Shown here piece after piece: positions 45,047 through 53,668 of a DNA stretch of 64,000 bases. The position numbers were made by a program, and so were the translations under genes. The notes below the pieces were generated by a model that was given only the letters and a program-made list of their open reading frames with translations, had not been told where the DNA came from and ran no database searches. Each line of letters begins with the position of its first letter. Position 1 is the stretch's first letter. Where the stretch lies: NCBI GenBank assembly GCA_003576685.1, contig QOZR01000001.1, forward strand, positions 643,662 to 707,661, given 5' to 3'. This stretch comes from Virgifigura deserti (GTDB taxonomy: Bacteria; Pseudomonadota; Alphaproteobacteria; Dongiales; Dongiaceae).

Positions 45047-45691
45047 TTATCTTGGCAAGGCAAATCGCGTGCCGGCGAACTCGGTCAAGGCCGCGCGCCG
45101 CCCGGCTAGGTGCGATGTCAGTAGAATACCTAGGCCGACGAGCATCAGGGCGAACGTTCCAGGCTCGGGAACGGCGGTCGACGACGTCGAGACGAGGCGC
45201 CATGAACCCTCAAAGGTACAGGGCGTCGGCGACCAGAAGCAGCCGTCATCGCCGAAGTCGCTGGTATAGGTGCCGGTCCACAGCCCGCCGGGATTGGAGG
45301 CCATGGTGAAGGTTTCCTCCAAGGTATTGAGGAAGAAGGTTCCAACGAGCAACGCGCCCTGCGGCTGAAGATCGAGCGTCATCCACGCCAGCGCGACCGG
45401 AATTTCGGGGAACGTCGGCTCCGTGCCGCAAAGCGGATAAGCGCCAAAGGCACCGCTGATGGCGCCGATACCGGCCGCCTCGAAGCTGCAGCCGTCGCCG
45501 TCGAACGTGACGGGTCCGTCGTCAAAGAGATGCAGCTTCAGATCCACACCCGAAAACGCCGATCCCGGCTCGCCGACGATTTCGGGGTCGCCGACCGCCG
45601 CCCGGGTGGTGTGAAACTGGTAGACGACACCCGCCTGTGCCGCTGTCGACAGCAGAAGCGCGCCCAGTAGCGTTGTCAGGAATTTTGTCAT
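45047..45691 (-). CDS. PEP-CTERM sorting domain protein
   Basis: A 214-residue secreted protein. Signal peptide about 1-20 (MTKFLTTLLGALLLSTAAQA). The mature part is beta-rich with four cysteines in two pairs, of unknown function. Near the C-terminus VPEPGTFALMLVGLG starts the PEP-CTERM anchor (motif, membrane helix, basic cluster GRR). Unusually, about 14 residues (AALTEFAGTRFALPR) follow the basic cluster, where most PEP-CTERM proteins end. The exosortase that would cleave it is not in this window. It lies next to the glycan cluster, convergent with tRNA-Cys. Confidence 0.88.
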   Translation of the reverse strand: MTKFLTTLLGALLLSTAAQAGVVYQFHTTRAAVGDPEIVGEPGSAFSGVDLKLHLFDDGPVTFDGDGCSFEAAGIGAISGAFGAYPLCGTEPTFPEIPVALAWMTLDLQPQGALLVGTFFLNTLEETFTMASNPGGLWTGTYTSDFGDDGCFWSPTPCTFEGSWRLVSTSSTAVPEPGTFALMLVGLGILLTSHLAGRRAALTEFAGTRFALPR

Positions 45692-45937
45692 TCATTGCCT
45701 CCCTACGCGCCCGATGGAGAAGCTTGCAAATTTCGGGCCAGCCACGTGAATCCGCGAGCTTGGATTCGACCGGCACGGGTGACTGTAAAAATCATCAACG
45801 ATCACGACCGTTGTCTGTGCGCGACTGCCGGGGAATGCCGCGACGGCTCGCGGATCTGGACGCTTCAAGGCCTCCCGTGTATATCAACCTGTGGGCGCTG
45901 AGATCTGGCCCCGGCGCGAGCCGGGGACGGAGGCGGA

Positions 45938-46849
45938 ATGAAACCGACCGTCTTCATTCACACCAACCACAAGCAGATGGTCGGCGCCCGGGTCTCCGCC
46001 TACTCGATGGTCCGGAATTCGTGGAATCGGGACAAGTTCGCGGTCGAGATCATCGCCCTGTCGGATTTTCCCGCGCTGCACCGGCGCCAAGGCCAGATCT
46101 ATCCGCGCGAGGGCCGGCGCACCACCTGGGACAACGAGGACCTGCAGTCCTTCACACCGCTGCGGTTCCTGCCGCCGCAGTTGATGAATTATCAGGGTCG
46201 GGCGATCGTCACCGATCCTGACGTCTTCGCCGTCGGCGATATTCACGACCTGCTGACGCGCGACATGGGCGGCAAGGCAATTCTGGCACGAAAGATAGCG
46301 CCCAAGGACGGTCGCCCTCCCTGTTACGCCTCCAGCGTGATGCTTCTGGATTGCGCGAAGCTGCGGCATTGGCGCTGGGAGCAGCAGATCGACGAGATGT
46401 TCGCCGGCGCGCGCGACTACCGGCCCTGGATGTCGCTGCTCCTCGAGCCGGACGACGCGATCGGCCCTCTCGAGGAGGCATGGAACTCGTTCGACGCGCT
46501 CGGCCCCGAGACGAAGCTGCTGCACAACACCGGCCGGGCGAGCCAGCCCTGGAAGACGGGCCTGCCGATCGACTTCATGCCGAAGATCGTGGCGGGGCGG
46601 CAGCCCCGAAAATGGGGCATCATCCCACGACCGTGGATCTCGCGGATCAGGGCGGCCCTGTCCGGCAGCGCTTCGACCCGCATCTATCGCCCGCATCCCG
46701 ATCCGAACCAGGAGCGCTTCTTCTTCTCGCTCCTGAGGGAATGTCTCGAACAGGGCATCGTGACCGAGGAGATTCTCTGCGCCGAGATTGGAAAGCGCCA
46801 TCTGCGGCCGGACGCCTTTACGGTCATGGACCGGCTGGCCACCGGTTGA
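45938..46849 (+). CDS. GT8-like nucleotide-sugar glycosyltransferase
   Basis: A 303-residue GT-A-type enzyme. A DxD-like metal motif lies in AIVTDPDVFAVGDIHDLL (about residue 93), and SSVMLLDCAKLRHWRW (about 129) and KLLHNTGRASQPW (about 190) resemble the SVMLLDC and LIHYTDMETQPW blocks of the second GT8-like gene at 52690-53640. The N-terminus TVFIHTNHKQMVGARVSAYS is the first nucleotide-binding strand. It is the first gene of the plus-strand glycan run. GGAGG lies shortly before the ATG. Sugar donor and acceptor cannot be told. Confidence 0.78.
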   Translation: MKPTVFIHTNHKQMVGARVSAYSMVRNSWNRDKFAVEIIALSDFPALHRRQGQIYPREGRRTTWDNEDLQSFTPLRFLPPQLMNYQGRAIVTDPDVFAVGDIHDLLTRDMGGKAILARKIAPKDGRPPCYASSVMLLDCAKLRHWRWEQQIDEMFAGARDYRPWMSLLLEPDDAIGPLEEAWNSFDALGPETKLLHNTGRASQPWKTGLPIDFMPKIVAGRQPRKWGIIPRPWISRIRAALSGSASTRIYRPHPDPNQERFFFSLLRECLEQGIVTEEILCAEIGKRHLRPDAFTVMDRLATG

Positions 46850-46916
46850 AAGGGCCTCGCTCCTTGCCTGCCGCCACCGACAGCCGGTCCGACCACACGC
46901 AGCCCCCAGGAGAGGC

Positions 46917-48311
46917 ATGAGGCCCGTATCGGAACTTTACGGCAGGCACCCCGGCAGCGACATCTACATCGTCGGAACCGGCAGCAGCGTACGTGTCTTC
47001 CCGCTCTCGTTCCTCGAGGGCAAGATCACAATCGGGCTGAATATGGCGTGGAAACTTGCGCCGGTCACCTATGGCGTGACGATACATCCGGATCTCAATG
47101 TCCCGGAGTTCATGCCCGGAGAGGCGCCCCGGCCGGAGATCATCTGGATCACCAAGCGCCGCAAGGCGAAAGCGGTTCTCACCCGGACGCAGTTCGCGCA
47201 GGCCGACCGGCGCTTCTACAGCTTCGAGGCCGACGGCCAGCCGAACACGCAACCGCCCCATCAACCGAACGACGCCGGCCGCATTCTCGATTGGGTGCGT
47301 CGACCGCACGGTGATTATCTCTATCAGTGGTCTTCGATCTCCCAGACGGCCGCCAATCTCGCCGCGAACATGGGCGCGAAGAACGTCATTCTCGTCGGCT
47401 GCGACAATTGCGCGTTGCTGGAGAACCATCACGCCCATGACCAGCATACCCGCTGGAAGGGCGTGGATCCGCAGGACCGCTATCGGCAGTACCATGAAGG
47501 GCTGTCGGAGGTGCGACTCGCGCTACGCGAACGCGGAGTCAACCTGATCAGCATGACGCCCTTTCTCTCGCTCCTCGATCCGGAGACGGAGTTTCAGCAT
47601 CTGTGCGCGGAACTGGATGCGCCGACCTTCGTCGCGAACGTCGATGCATCACCTGCGGACCAAAAAACAAGCATCAAGATTCAGAAACAGCCCTACGCCA
47701 ACCGCGAAGTGAACCGTTGTCGCTTGGATGCCATCAAGGCGCATGCCGGGCGATCCATTCTCAACGTCGGCTGCGGCAGCGGCGCCTACGTTCTTGAGCT
47801 TGCCGGAGAATACGACATTCGCGGCATTGATCTTCAGCCGTTCCCAAGCTGGACGGAGATGCCGGACCGGTTCTCGCTCTCCGACGCGGCCAAGCTGAAT
47901 CAGGCCGACGACAGCGTCGACACGATCGTGTCCTTCGAGACGCTGGAGCATCTTCCCGACCCCGAGAACGTGCTCCGCGAGTACCGTCGCGTGTGCCGGA
48001 AGAACGTGATTCTCACGGTTCCGAACTGCGACATCACCGAAGGCATGCGGAAGAGCAACATGCTCTATTCGCACTGGAGCGACCGGACCCGCGTGCAATT
48101 CTTCAATATGGAAAGCATCACTGGGCTGGTCCGCAAGGCGGGGTTTCGAGTCGGCCATGCCGCCTACATCAACGAAATCAACCTCAGCCCGCTGCTTCTC
48201 GAATATCTCGGTCTGCGTGGCCGCACGGGTCATCTTGCCGCCGGGCTGCTCCGCCGCCTGGGCAGGCAGCGGCACTTCACCACCTCGCTCGTCGTCGGGG
48301 AGAAGGCCTGA
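46917..48311 (+). CDS. Fusion: MptE/DUF115-like domain plus SAM-dependent methyltransferase
   Basis: A 464-residue two-domain protein. Residues 1-245 resemble the MptE-like/DUF115 group: SDIYIVGTGSSVRVFPLSF, KITIGLNMAW and NVILVGCDNCALLENHHAHD. These groups include flagellin-glycosylation accessory factors (Maf-like) and pterin kinases; here a sugar-linked role is more likely. Residues about 262-460 form a class I methyltransferase with RSILNVGCGSGAYVLELA (motif I), DTIVSFETLEHLPDPENVL and NVILTVPNC. ATG 46917 has AGGAGAGG directly upstream and gives a start at the domain edge. It lies 67 bases after the first GT8-like gene. A glycan tailoring step (methylation) is inferred. Confidence 0.8.
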   Translation: MRPVSELYGRHPGSDIYIVGTGSSVRVFPLSFLEGKITIGLNMAWKLAPVTYGVTIHPDLNVPEFMPGEAPRPEIIWITKRRKAKAVLTRTQFAQADRRFYSFEADGQPNTQPPHQPNDAGRILDWVRRPHGDYLYQWSSISQTAANLAANMGAKNVILVGCDNCALLENHHAHDQHTRWKGVDPQDRYRQYHEGLSEVRLALRERGVNLISMTPFLSLLDPETEFQHLCAELDAPTFVANVDASPADQKTSIKIQKQPYANREVNRCRLDAIKAHAGRSILNVGCGSGAYVLELAGEYDIRGIDLQPFPSWTEMPDRFSLSDAAKLNQADDSVDTIVSFETLEHLPDPENVLREYRRVCRKNVILTVPNCDITEGMRKSNMLYSHWSDRTRVQFFNMESITGLVRKAGFRVGHAAYINEINLSPLLLEYLGLRGRTGHLAAGLLRRLGRQRHFTTSLVVGEKA

Positions 48312-48322
48312 CCGCGCCGCAG

Positions 48323-49441
48323 ATGAGACGCTTCATCGCCGCAGGACTGGAAACTGGGTTCGGTGCCGTCATCTGGTGCCTGAACGTCCTTTCATGGCTG
48401 ACCCGACGCCGGTACCGGGGCCTCCGCCGTGCAATGTCGAAGGGCGTCTTCCGGCTTCTGCTGCGGCTCGAGGGCCCCGACTCTCTGCGCCCCTCGAACG
48501 CGGCGGAAAATCTCGACGATCTCATCTTCCCCATTCCGGAAAAAACCCAAGGCTGGGTTCTCGAGGGAATCTGCAAGGACCTGCAACGGCACTACCCCGG
48601 CAAGAGCTCCATCCGGCATGTGAACTGGCGGCTTCCCGACGCGCGGGCCTATTTCTTTCCGCATTACGCGATCTACCCACGCTATCTGGAGGACAATCCG
48701 CGGCTCTGGGGCCGGAAGGCCCTGGTCTGGTTCACGCATCCCCGGCGGATCGGCATGCCGCAGGAGCAGCTCGCCGGCTATCTCAACCACGCATCCCGGA
48801 TCGTCTGCATGAGCCCGACCTTCTATCCGGTGCTGAAAGAATGGGGCGTCGAAGAGGGAAAGCTCGCCTCGCTCATCGGCGCCGCCGACGAGGAGCTCTT
48901 CCGGCCGCATCGGCGCGGTGGGGGAGCCGTCGGGTTCTGCACGGCCTATTACGAGCGAAAGGCTCCGGACACTGTCCTGGACATCGTCCGGAGCCTGCCG
49001 CACCGGCAGTTCCTGCTTCTCGGACGGAATTGGGGCAGCTACCCTCGTTTCGGCGAACTCCTGGCCTGCGGAAACTTCCGTTATGCCGAGGCACCCTACA
49101 GCGATTATCCGGGCTTCTATGCGCAGATGGACGTCTTCGTCTCGGTCTCGCGCCTGGAAGGCGGTCCCATCCCCCTGATCGAGGCGATGATGAGCAACTG
49201 CGTCCCTGTCGCCAGCCGCACCGGCTTCGCCCCGCAGATCATCGAGGACGGCCGCAACGGCTTCCTGTTCGACGTCAACGCGCCGGCCGGGACGATCTGC
49301 GACCTGATCGAGAGAGCCTTCTCGCTCGACCTGGATGTGAGCGCCACGGCGCGCCACCTGAACTGGAAAGCCTGCGCAGCCCAGTTGGCGGGGATCGTCG
49401 AGACGGCGCAGGAACCGTGCCGACCCGCCGGATCGGGCTGA
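48323..49441 (+). CDS. GT4 family glycosyltransferase
   Basis: A 372-residue GT-B enzyme. A hydrophobic N-terminal stretch (about 8-22) may contact the membrane. The C-terminal Rossmann domain carries VGFCTAYYERKAPDT, FVSVSRLEGGPIPLIEAMMSN and VPVASRTGFAPQIIEDGRNG, the GT4 donor-binding region with the E-x7-E glutamates. It is a close paralogue of the first third of the next protein. ATG 48323 has no strong ribosome site and may depend on coupling to the preceding gene, which ends 11 bases earlier. The stop overlaps the next start by one base (TGATG). Confidence 0.88.
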   Translation: MRRFIAAGLETGFGAVIWCLNVLSWLTRRRYRGLRRAMSKGVFRLLLRLEGPDSLRPSNAAENLDDLIFPIPEKTQGWVLEGICKDLQRHYPGKSSIRHVNWRLPDARAYFFPHYAIYPRYLEDNPRLWGRKALVWFTHPRRIGMPQEQLAGYLNHASRIVCMSPTFYPVLKEWGVEEGKLASLIGAADEELFRPHRRGGGAVGFCTAYYERKAPDTVLDIVRSLPHRQFLLLGRNWGSYPRFGELLACGNFRYAEAPYSDYPGFYAQMDVFVSVSRLEGGPIPLIEAMMSNCVPVASRTGFAPQIIEDGRNGFLFDVNAPAGTICDLIERAFSLDLDVSATARHLNWKACAAQLAGIVETAQEPCRPAGSG

Positions 49442-52400
49442 TGGTGCGAGCGCCGATGTCGAGGCTGCGACAGTTTCTCGCAAGACATCTTCCGGGCCCC
49501 GCGCGCGCCCTCGCGCGCGACACGCACCACCGCTTGCGACGGTGGAACGCCGCGCACCGCGCAAGGCCCTCCGTTGAGGAATTCGACCTCGTCTTCATCA
49601 TCCCGCCGAAGTGTGAAGGCTGGATTCTTGAAGCGATCTGCGCGGAGATCGGCCGGCGGACGGACGGACGTTGGATCATCATCGAGAACCAGCCGCCCTT
49701 CCCGAAGGCGCGCACCTATTTTTTCGCCCATCAATGGGTCTATCTGAAGCATCGCCGCGACTCGCCGCACTTCAAGTCTGCGAACCTTCTCGTCTGGTTC
49801 ACGCATCCGAGTCCCATACCCTATAGCGAGAAGGAGATCGTCGACGGGCTGAACGACAGCACGAAGGTGATCTTCAGCTGCTCCGCGTTCGCGCGGGCGA
49901 TGGTCGCCAAGGGGCTCCGCGAGGATCGGGCGGCGGTCGTTCTCGGCGCTGCAGACCCGCTTCTGTTCCGACCCCATCGACGCTCCGGGGTTGGCGCTGT
50001 TGGCTTTGTCTCGGCGTTCTACGAGCGCAAGAACCCCGACATGATTCTCCAGATCGTGCAGCGCATGCCGCATCGCAGGTTTCTCCTGGTCGGCCGGAAC
50101 TGGAAGGACTATCCGCGATTCGCCGAGCTCGAAGCCTGCCCGAACTTCCGGTATTGGGAACTGGACTACGCGGCCTACCCCGACGCTTACGCGCAGATGG
50201 ACGTGTTCGTGTCGCCGTCGCTTCTCGAGGGTGGCCCGATTCCGCTGGTCGAGGCGATGATGAGCAATGTGGTTCCTGTTGCGAGCCGCACCGGCTTCGC
50301 GCCGGATCTCATCGCCGACGGCGAGAACGGCTTCCTCTTCGAGCCCGGCGCGCCGACCGAACGGATCTGTGCGCTGATCGAGCGCGCCTTCGAGCTCGAC
50401 ACCGATGTCCGCGGCACGGTGGAGCACTATGACTGGGACAATTTCGCCCGCCGGATTCTCGATTTCGCCGTCTCGATGCCGGGAGACCGATCCCGAATCA
50501 CGATCGCCTGGTACGCCCCGGAGCGGGATCCGCAGGTCGCGAGCCTGCGCTATCGCTGCTTCCTTCCGGCGGCGCATCTGGAGGCGCTCGGATTCGACTC
50601 CGTCTTCATTTCGCGGACGAATCTGAAAGAGGTCCGCAAGGCCGACTGCCTGGTGATCGTGAAGTATTTCGACCCCTGGTCGCTCGCGGCGGCGCATCTT
50701 GCCGACGATGCCGGCATCCCCGTTCTGCTGGACCAGTGCGAGAACATCTGGCACCCGAGCTATCGGGGGGCGTCCGGCAAGGTCTGGCGAAAATATTTCG
50801 ACGCGCTCGCCGCCCTCGCCTCCGCCGTGATCACGCCCAGCCTCTTCCTGGCCGATATCGCGCGACGGAGCCTGCCGCGCGAACTGCCGGTGCTCATGGT
50901 CCCGGACCCGGTGGAATCCGAGGCCGACTGGCGCCTCGTCACGGCGATGTTGCGGCGCCAGGGTGGGGCGTCGCAACCGAAGGGTACCAGACAGAAATCG
51001 TCCGCCGTTGCGACGGTCGCATCCGGCCTGCCCGGCAAGCGCATCCTCTGGTTCGGCAACCACGGTTCCGGCCATGCCAAGGGAATGCTGTCGCTGCTTT
51101 CCATCGCGCCGATTCTGGAGCGAATCTCCCGAGACATTCCGCTCCATCTCGTGGTCGCGAGCAACAGCCGGGATAAATATGACCGCTATATCGAACCCCT
51201 GGCGCTGCCGACCGCCTATGTCGATTGGGACCCGGTCGCGATCCACGAACTGATCCGCTCCGCCGATCTCTGCGTAATGCCGAATCCGACCGATGACCTG
51301 ATGCTGGCGAAGTCATCGAACCGGATCACTCTGGCACTCGGCCACGGAACGCCGGTGGTGGCCACCATGCTTCCGGCGCTCGAACCGCTGAAGGCGTGCA
51401 TCGTCGCGGATGACTGGGAGCACGGCATTCGCGCCTATCTCACGGACCCGGTTTTGGTGAAGCGGCATCTCGACAGCGCCGCGGCGATCATCGCCGCCGA
51501 CTATTCCGGCGCGGCCGTTGCCACCAAGTGGGCGGAGACGCTGCGATCGGCGCTGCCTGTCCGCGCCTCGCCTCCACGTTCCGCCCGCACCTCATCGGCC
51601 GAGACGCGCCTCCTCATCGCCGTGACGTTGCCGCAAGATCTCGACCTGCTTCTACCCATCATAGCGGCAGCCCGACAGCGCACGGATCTGGTTCCGACCA
51701 TCGCGGTGCCGCAGGGCGTCCTGACCGAGTCGCCCCGGGTCTATCGGGCGCTGCTCGAGATGCAGATCGTCCCGCGCGTCGTGACCGAGGCGGAGATCCT
51801 GAATGGCGCGCTGTGGGTCGATCAGGCCTATGACGCGCTGCTGACCGCCGCCGAAAGCGACCTGCCCGCGCACAGGCTGGGCCACGCGCTGACGCGCCAC
51901 GGGCGCAGCCGCGGCGTCCGGACCTACACGGTTCAGCATGGCTACGAGAATGTCGGCCTGACCTATTTCGACTCGGTCCATGACAGGACCGTATCCTTCG
52001 CCTCGGCGACGATCTTCACCTGGCAGGACCTCTCGCGGCTGGAGACGGCGGTATCGCCGGAAACGCTGGCGCGCTGCGTCGCCGTCGGTTGCCCGAAGCC
52101 GATACAGCCCGCTGCGACGCCACTTCCGATCGAGGCCACGACCGGCGTCACCGTCGCCGTCTTCGAGAATCTCCACTGGCACCGGTTCAGCGACCTCTAT
52201 CGCCGCCAGTTCATCGCGGACCTTTGCGCGACGGCGCGGGCGCTGCCCGAATGGCGCTTCCTGGTCAAGCCGCATCATGCCGGGCGCTGGCTTAATCACG
52301 GACGGCGAAGAGCCCTGTCCGAGAGCCGGAACATCCTGCTCATCGATCCGGCGGACCCACGTTGGGAGGCCTTCACGGCACCGGCCTTGATCGCTCATGC

Positions 52401-52761
52401 CGACGCCGTGATCTCGACACCCTCGACCGCGATCCTCGATGCCGCCCGGGTCGGCTTGCCGGCCGCGGTCGCCGGCTATGACCTGAATCTTCCGCTCTAT
52501 CGGCCGCTGCCGATTCTCCGCGAGGAGGCAGACTGGCTCCGCTTCCTGCGCGACTCCGATCGGGCGCAACTCCTGACCCTCGGACGCAGCTTCGTCGACA
52601 AGGCCGTCCTCCCGGGTGATGGCGCGGCAAGAATTCTCGACCGGATCATCGAGGATGCCGTCAGCCGGCGAGCGCGCAGGTCGGTTCCGTCAGCGCAGGC
52701 CGTATCGTCTGGCGGCGCGTCCGAATGTTCGTCGCAGCGGGAGAAGCCGGGTCGACAATGA
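49441..52761 (+). CDS. Giant glycosyltransferase with three GT-B-like modules (1106 aa)
   Basis: A 1106-residue protein. Module 1 (about 1-345) is GT4 and closely matches the preceding gene (VGFVSAFYERKNPDM, PSLLEGGPIPLVEAMMSN, VPVASRTGFAPDLIADGENG). Module 2 (about 348-710) looks like a more divergent GT-B pair, with WYAPERDPQVASLRYRCF, LVIVKYFDPWSL and ILWFGNHGSGHAKGM, then SSNRITLALGHGTPVVAT. Module 3 (about 720-1090) resembles the CDP-glycerol glycerophosphotransferase/capsule type: TYTVQHGYENVGLTYFDS, FLVKPHHAGRW and DAVISTPSTAILDAARVGLP. No signal peptide or membrane helix is seen. The tail is Ser-rich and overlaps the convergent gene by 72 bases. It may make an oligosaccharide or polymer repeat by itself; inferred. 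Confidence 0.88.
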   Translation: MVRAPMSRLRQFLARHLPGPARALARDTHHRLRRWNAAHRARPSVEEFDLVFIIPPKCEGWILEAICAEIGRRTDGRWIIIENQPPFPKARTYFFAHQWVYLKHRRDSPHFKSANLLVWFTHPSPIPYSEKEIVDGLNDSTKVIFSCSAFARAMVAKGLREDRAAVVLGAADPLLFRPHRRSGVGAVGFVSAFYERKNPDMILQIVQRMPHRRFLLVGRNWKDYPRFAELEACPNFRYWELDYAAYPDAYAQMDVFVSPSLLEGGPIPLVEAMMSNVVPVASRTGFAPDLIADGENGFLFEPGAPTERICALIERAFELDTDVRGTVEHYDWDNFARRILDFAVSMPGDRSRITIAWYAPERDPQVASLRYRCFLPAAHLEALGFDSVFISRTNLKEVRKADCLVIVKYFDPWSLAAAHLADDAGIPVLLDQCENIWHPSYRGASGKVWRKYFDALAALASAVITPSLFLADIARRSLPRELPVLMVPDPVESEADWRLVTAMLRRQGGASQPKGTRQKSSAVATVASGLPGKRILWFGNHGSGHAKGMLSLLSIAPILERISRDIPLHLVVASNSRDKYDRYIEPLALPTAYVDWDPVAIHELIRSADLCVMPNPTDDLMLAKSSNRITLALGHGTPVVATMLPALEPLKACIVADDWEHGIRAYLTDPVLVKRHLDSAAAIIAADYSGAAVATKWAETLRSALPVRASPPRSARTSSAETRLLIAVTLPQDLDLLLPIIAAARQRTDLVPTIAVPQGVLTESPRVYRALLEMQIVPRVVTEAEILNGALWVDQAYDALLTAAESDLPAHRLGHALTRHGRSRGVRTYTVQHGYENVGLTYFDSVHDRTVSFASATIFTWQDLSRLETAVSPETLARCVAVGCPKPIQPAATPLPIEATTGVTVAVFENLHWHRFSDLYRRQFIADLCATARALPEWRFLVKPHHAGRWLNHGRRRALSESRNILLIDPADPRWEAFTAPALIAHADAVISTPSTAILDAARVGLPAAVAGYDLNLPLYRPLPILREEADWLRFLRDSDRAQLLTLGRSFVDKAVLPGDGAARILDRIIEDAVSRRARRSVPSAQAVSSGGASECSSQREKPGRQ

Positions 52762-53640
52762 TGATCGGGCCGCCGCTTCGCGCTCCCGCATCGCCGCATA
52801 AGCCGCCCGGTGCTTGATGAATCCGGCGTCGGCATCGATTCGGTCCAGCATGGCCTTGCGCGTCCGGTCAGCGATGGAATGATCGGCCGGCAGGCGCAGT
52901 TCGGCCAGCAAGGACGGGCGAAAATGGCCGAAACGCACCTCCTCTTCGATTTCGGCCCAGCTCAGAGCGCCCGCCTCCAACATCTGCTTGACCTCGTTCA
53001 ACCAGAGCCAGCCGTTCCTGTTGTCCGTCGACACCCAGGGCTGAGTCTCCATGTCAGTGTAGTGGATCAGGCAGGTTTCCGGCCGGTAGACCTCAAGGCT
53101 GTTCCACCGGAATGGGACCGCATAGCGAATCTCGGTCTCGTCGAGGATGCAGAGGCGGTGGACCAGATCTTCGTAGCCGTAGGCACCGTCGAGGCCGGCG
53201 ATGATCGCCTCCGGTTGCCAATCCAGGCGCTCGCAATCGAGCAACATCACCGAGCATTGCTTGGCACGCCTTGTCCGGCCGAGCCGTCGCTTGCCTCGAT
53301 GCTCCTCGGGTATCGCCTCCTGGATTATCACCTTCGCGCCATCGAACGGCAGGGTCCAAAGTTCGGCGATGTCCTGAAGGACCAGCATATCGGCATCGAG
53401 ATAGAGGGCGCGGCCGCGATAGCCGGCCAGACGCGGAATGGCGAAGCGCGCGAAGCTGAAGCCCGTGCGCTGGCGTTGGCGCAGATCGCGCGGCTCGGGC
53501 AGCGGCAGGTCGAGCATCGGGATCAGCTCGACTGGTAGGTCGGTATGGCGCCTGACGGAATAGTCGAGGACCTTCACCGCCAGGAGCTGGGAGCGGTCGG
53601 TGCCGACGAAGATGCGGACCGGATCTTCGGTCGCGCTCAT
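52690..53640 (-). CDS. GT8-like glycosyltransferase, second copy
   Basis: A 316-residue GT-A enzyme. The DxD metal motif is in GRALYLDADMLVLQDIAEL (about residue 97), with CSVMLLDCERLDW (about 145) and CLIHYTDMETQPWVS (about 205) shared with the GT8-like gene at 45938. The start VRIFVGTDRSQLLAVKVLDYS is the first nucleotide-binding strand. A basic C-terminal helix (about 280-316) may bind membrane. It is the last gene of the rfbC-B-D-A unit (28 bases after rfbA) and ends inside the 3' end of the convergent 1106-residue gene. Confidence 0.87.
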   Translation of the reverse strand: MSATEDPVRIFVGTDRSQLLAVKVLDYSVRRHTDLPVELIPMLDLPLPEPRDLRQRQRTGFSFARFAIPRLAGYRGRALYLDADMLVLQDIAELWTLPFDGAKVIIQEAIPEEHRGKRRLGRTRRAKQCSVMLLDCERLDWQPEAIIAGLDGAYGYEDLVHRLCILDETEIRYAVPFRWNSLEVYRPETCLIHYTDMETQPWVSTDNRNGWLWLNEVKQMLEAGALSWAEIEEEVRFGHFRPSLLAELRLPADHSIADRTRKAMLDRIDADAGFIKHRAAYAAMREREAAARSSLSTRLLPLRRTFGRAARRYGLR

Positions 53641-53668
53641 CAGAAGGCCTTATCCCTGCGGCCGCGCA

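Noticed and set aside
48157..49440. Extended N-terminus of the 1106-residue protein
   Set aside because: The frame stays open upstream, but that part overlaps the methyltransferase and GT4 genes; the ATG at 49441 with TGATG coupling fits the domain start.
49117..51246. 709-codon minus-strand open frame
   Set aside because: Shadow of the GT4 and 1106-residue genes; no ribosome site or motif.
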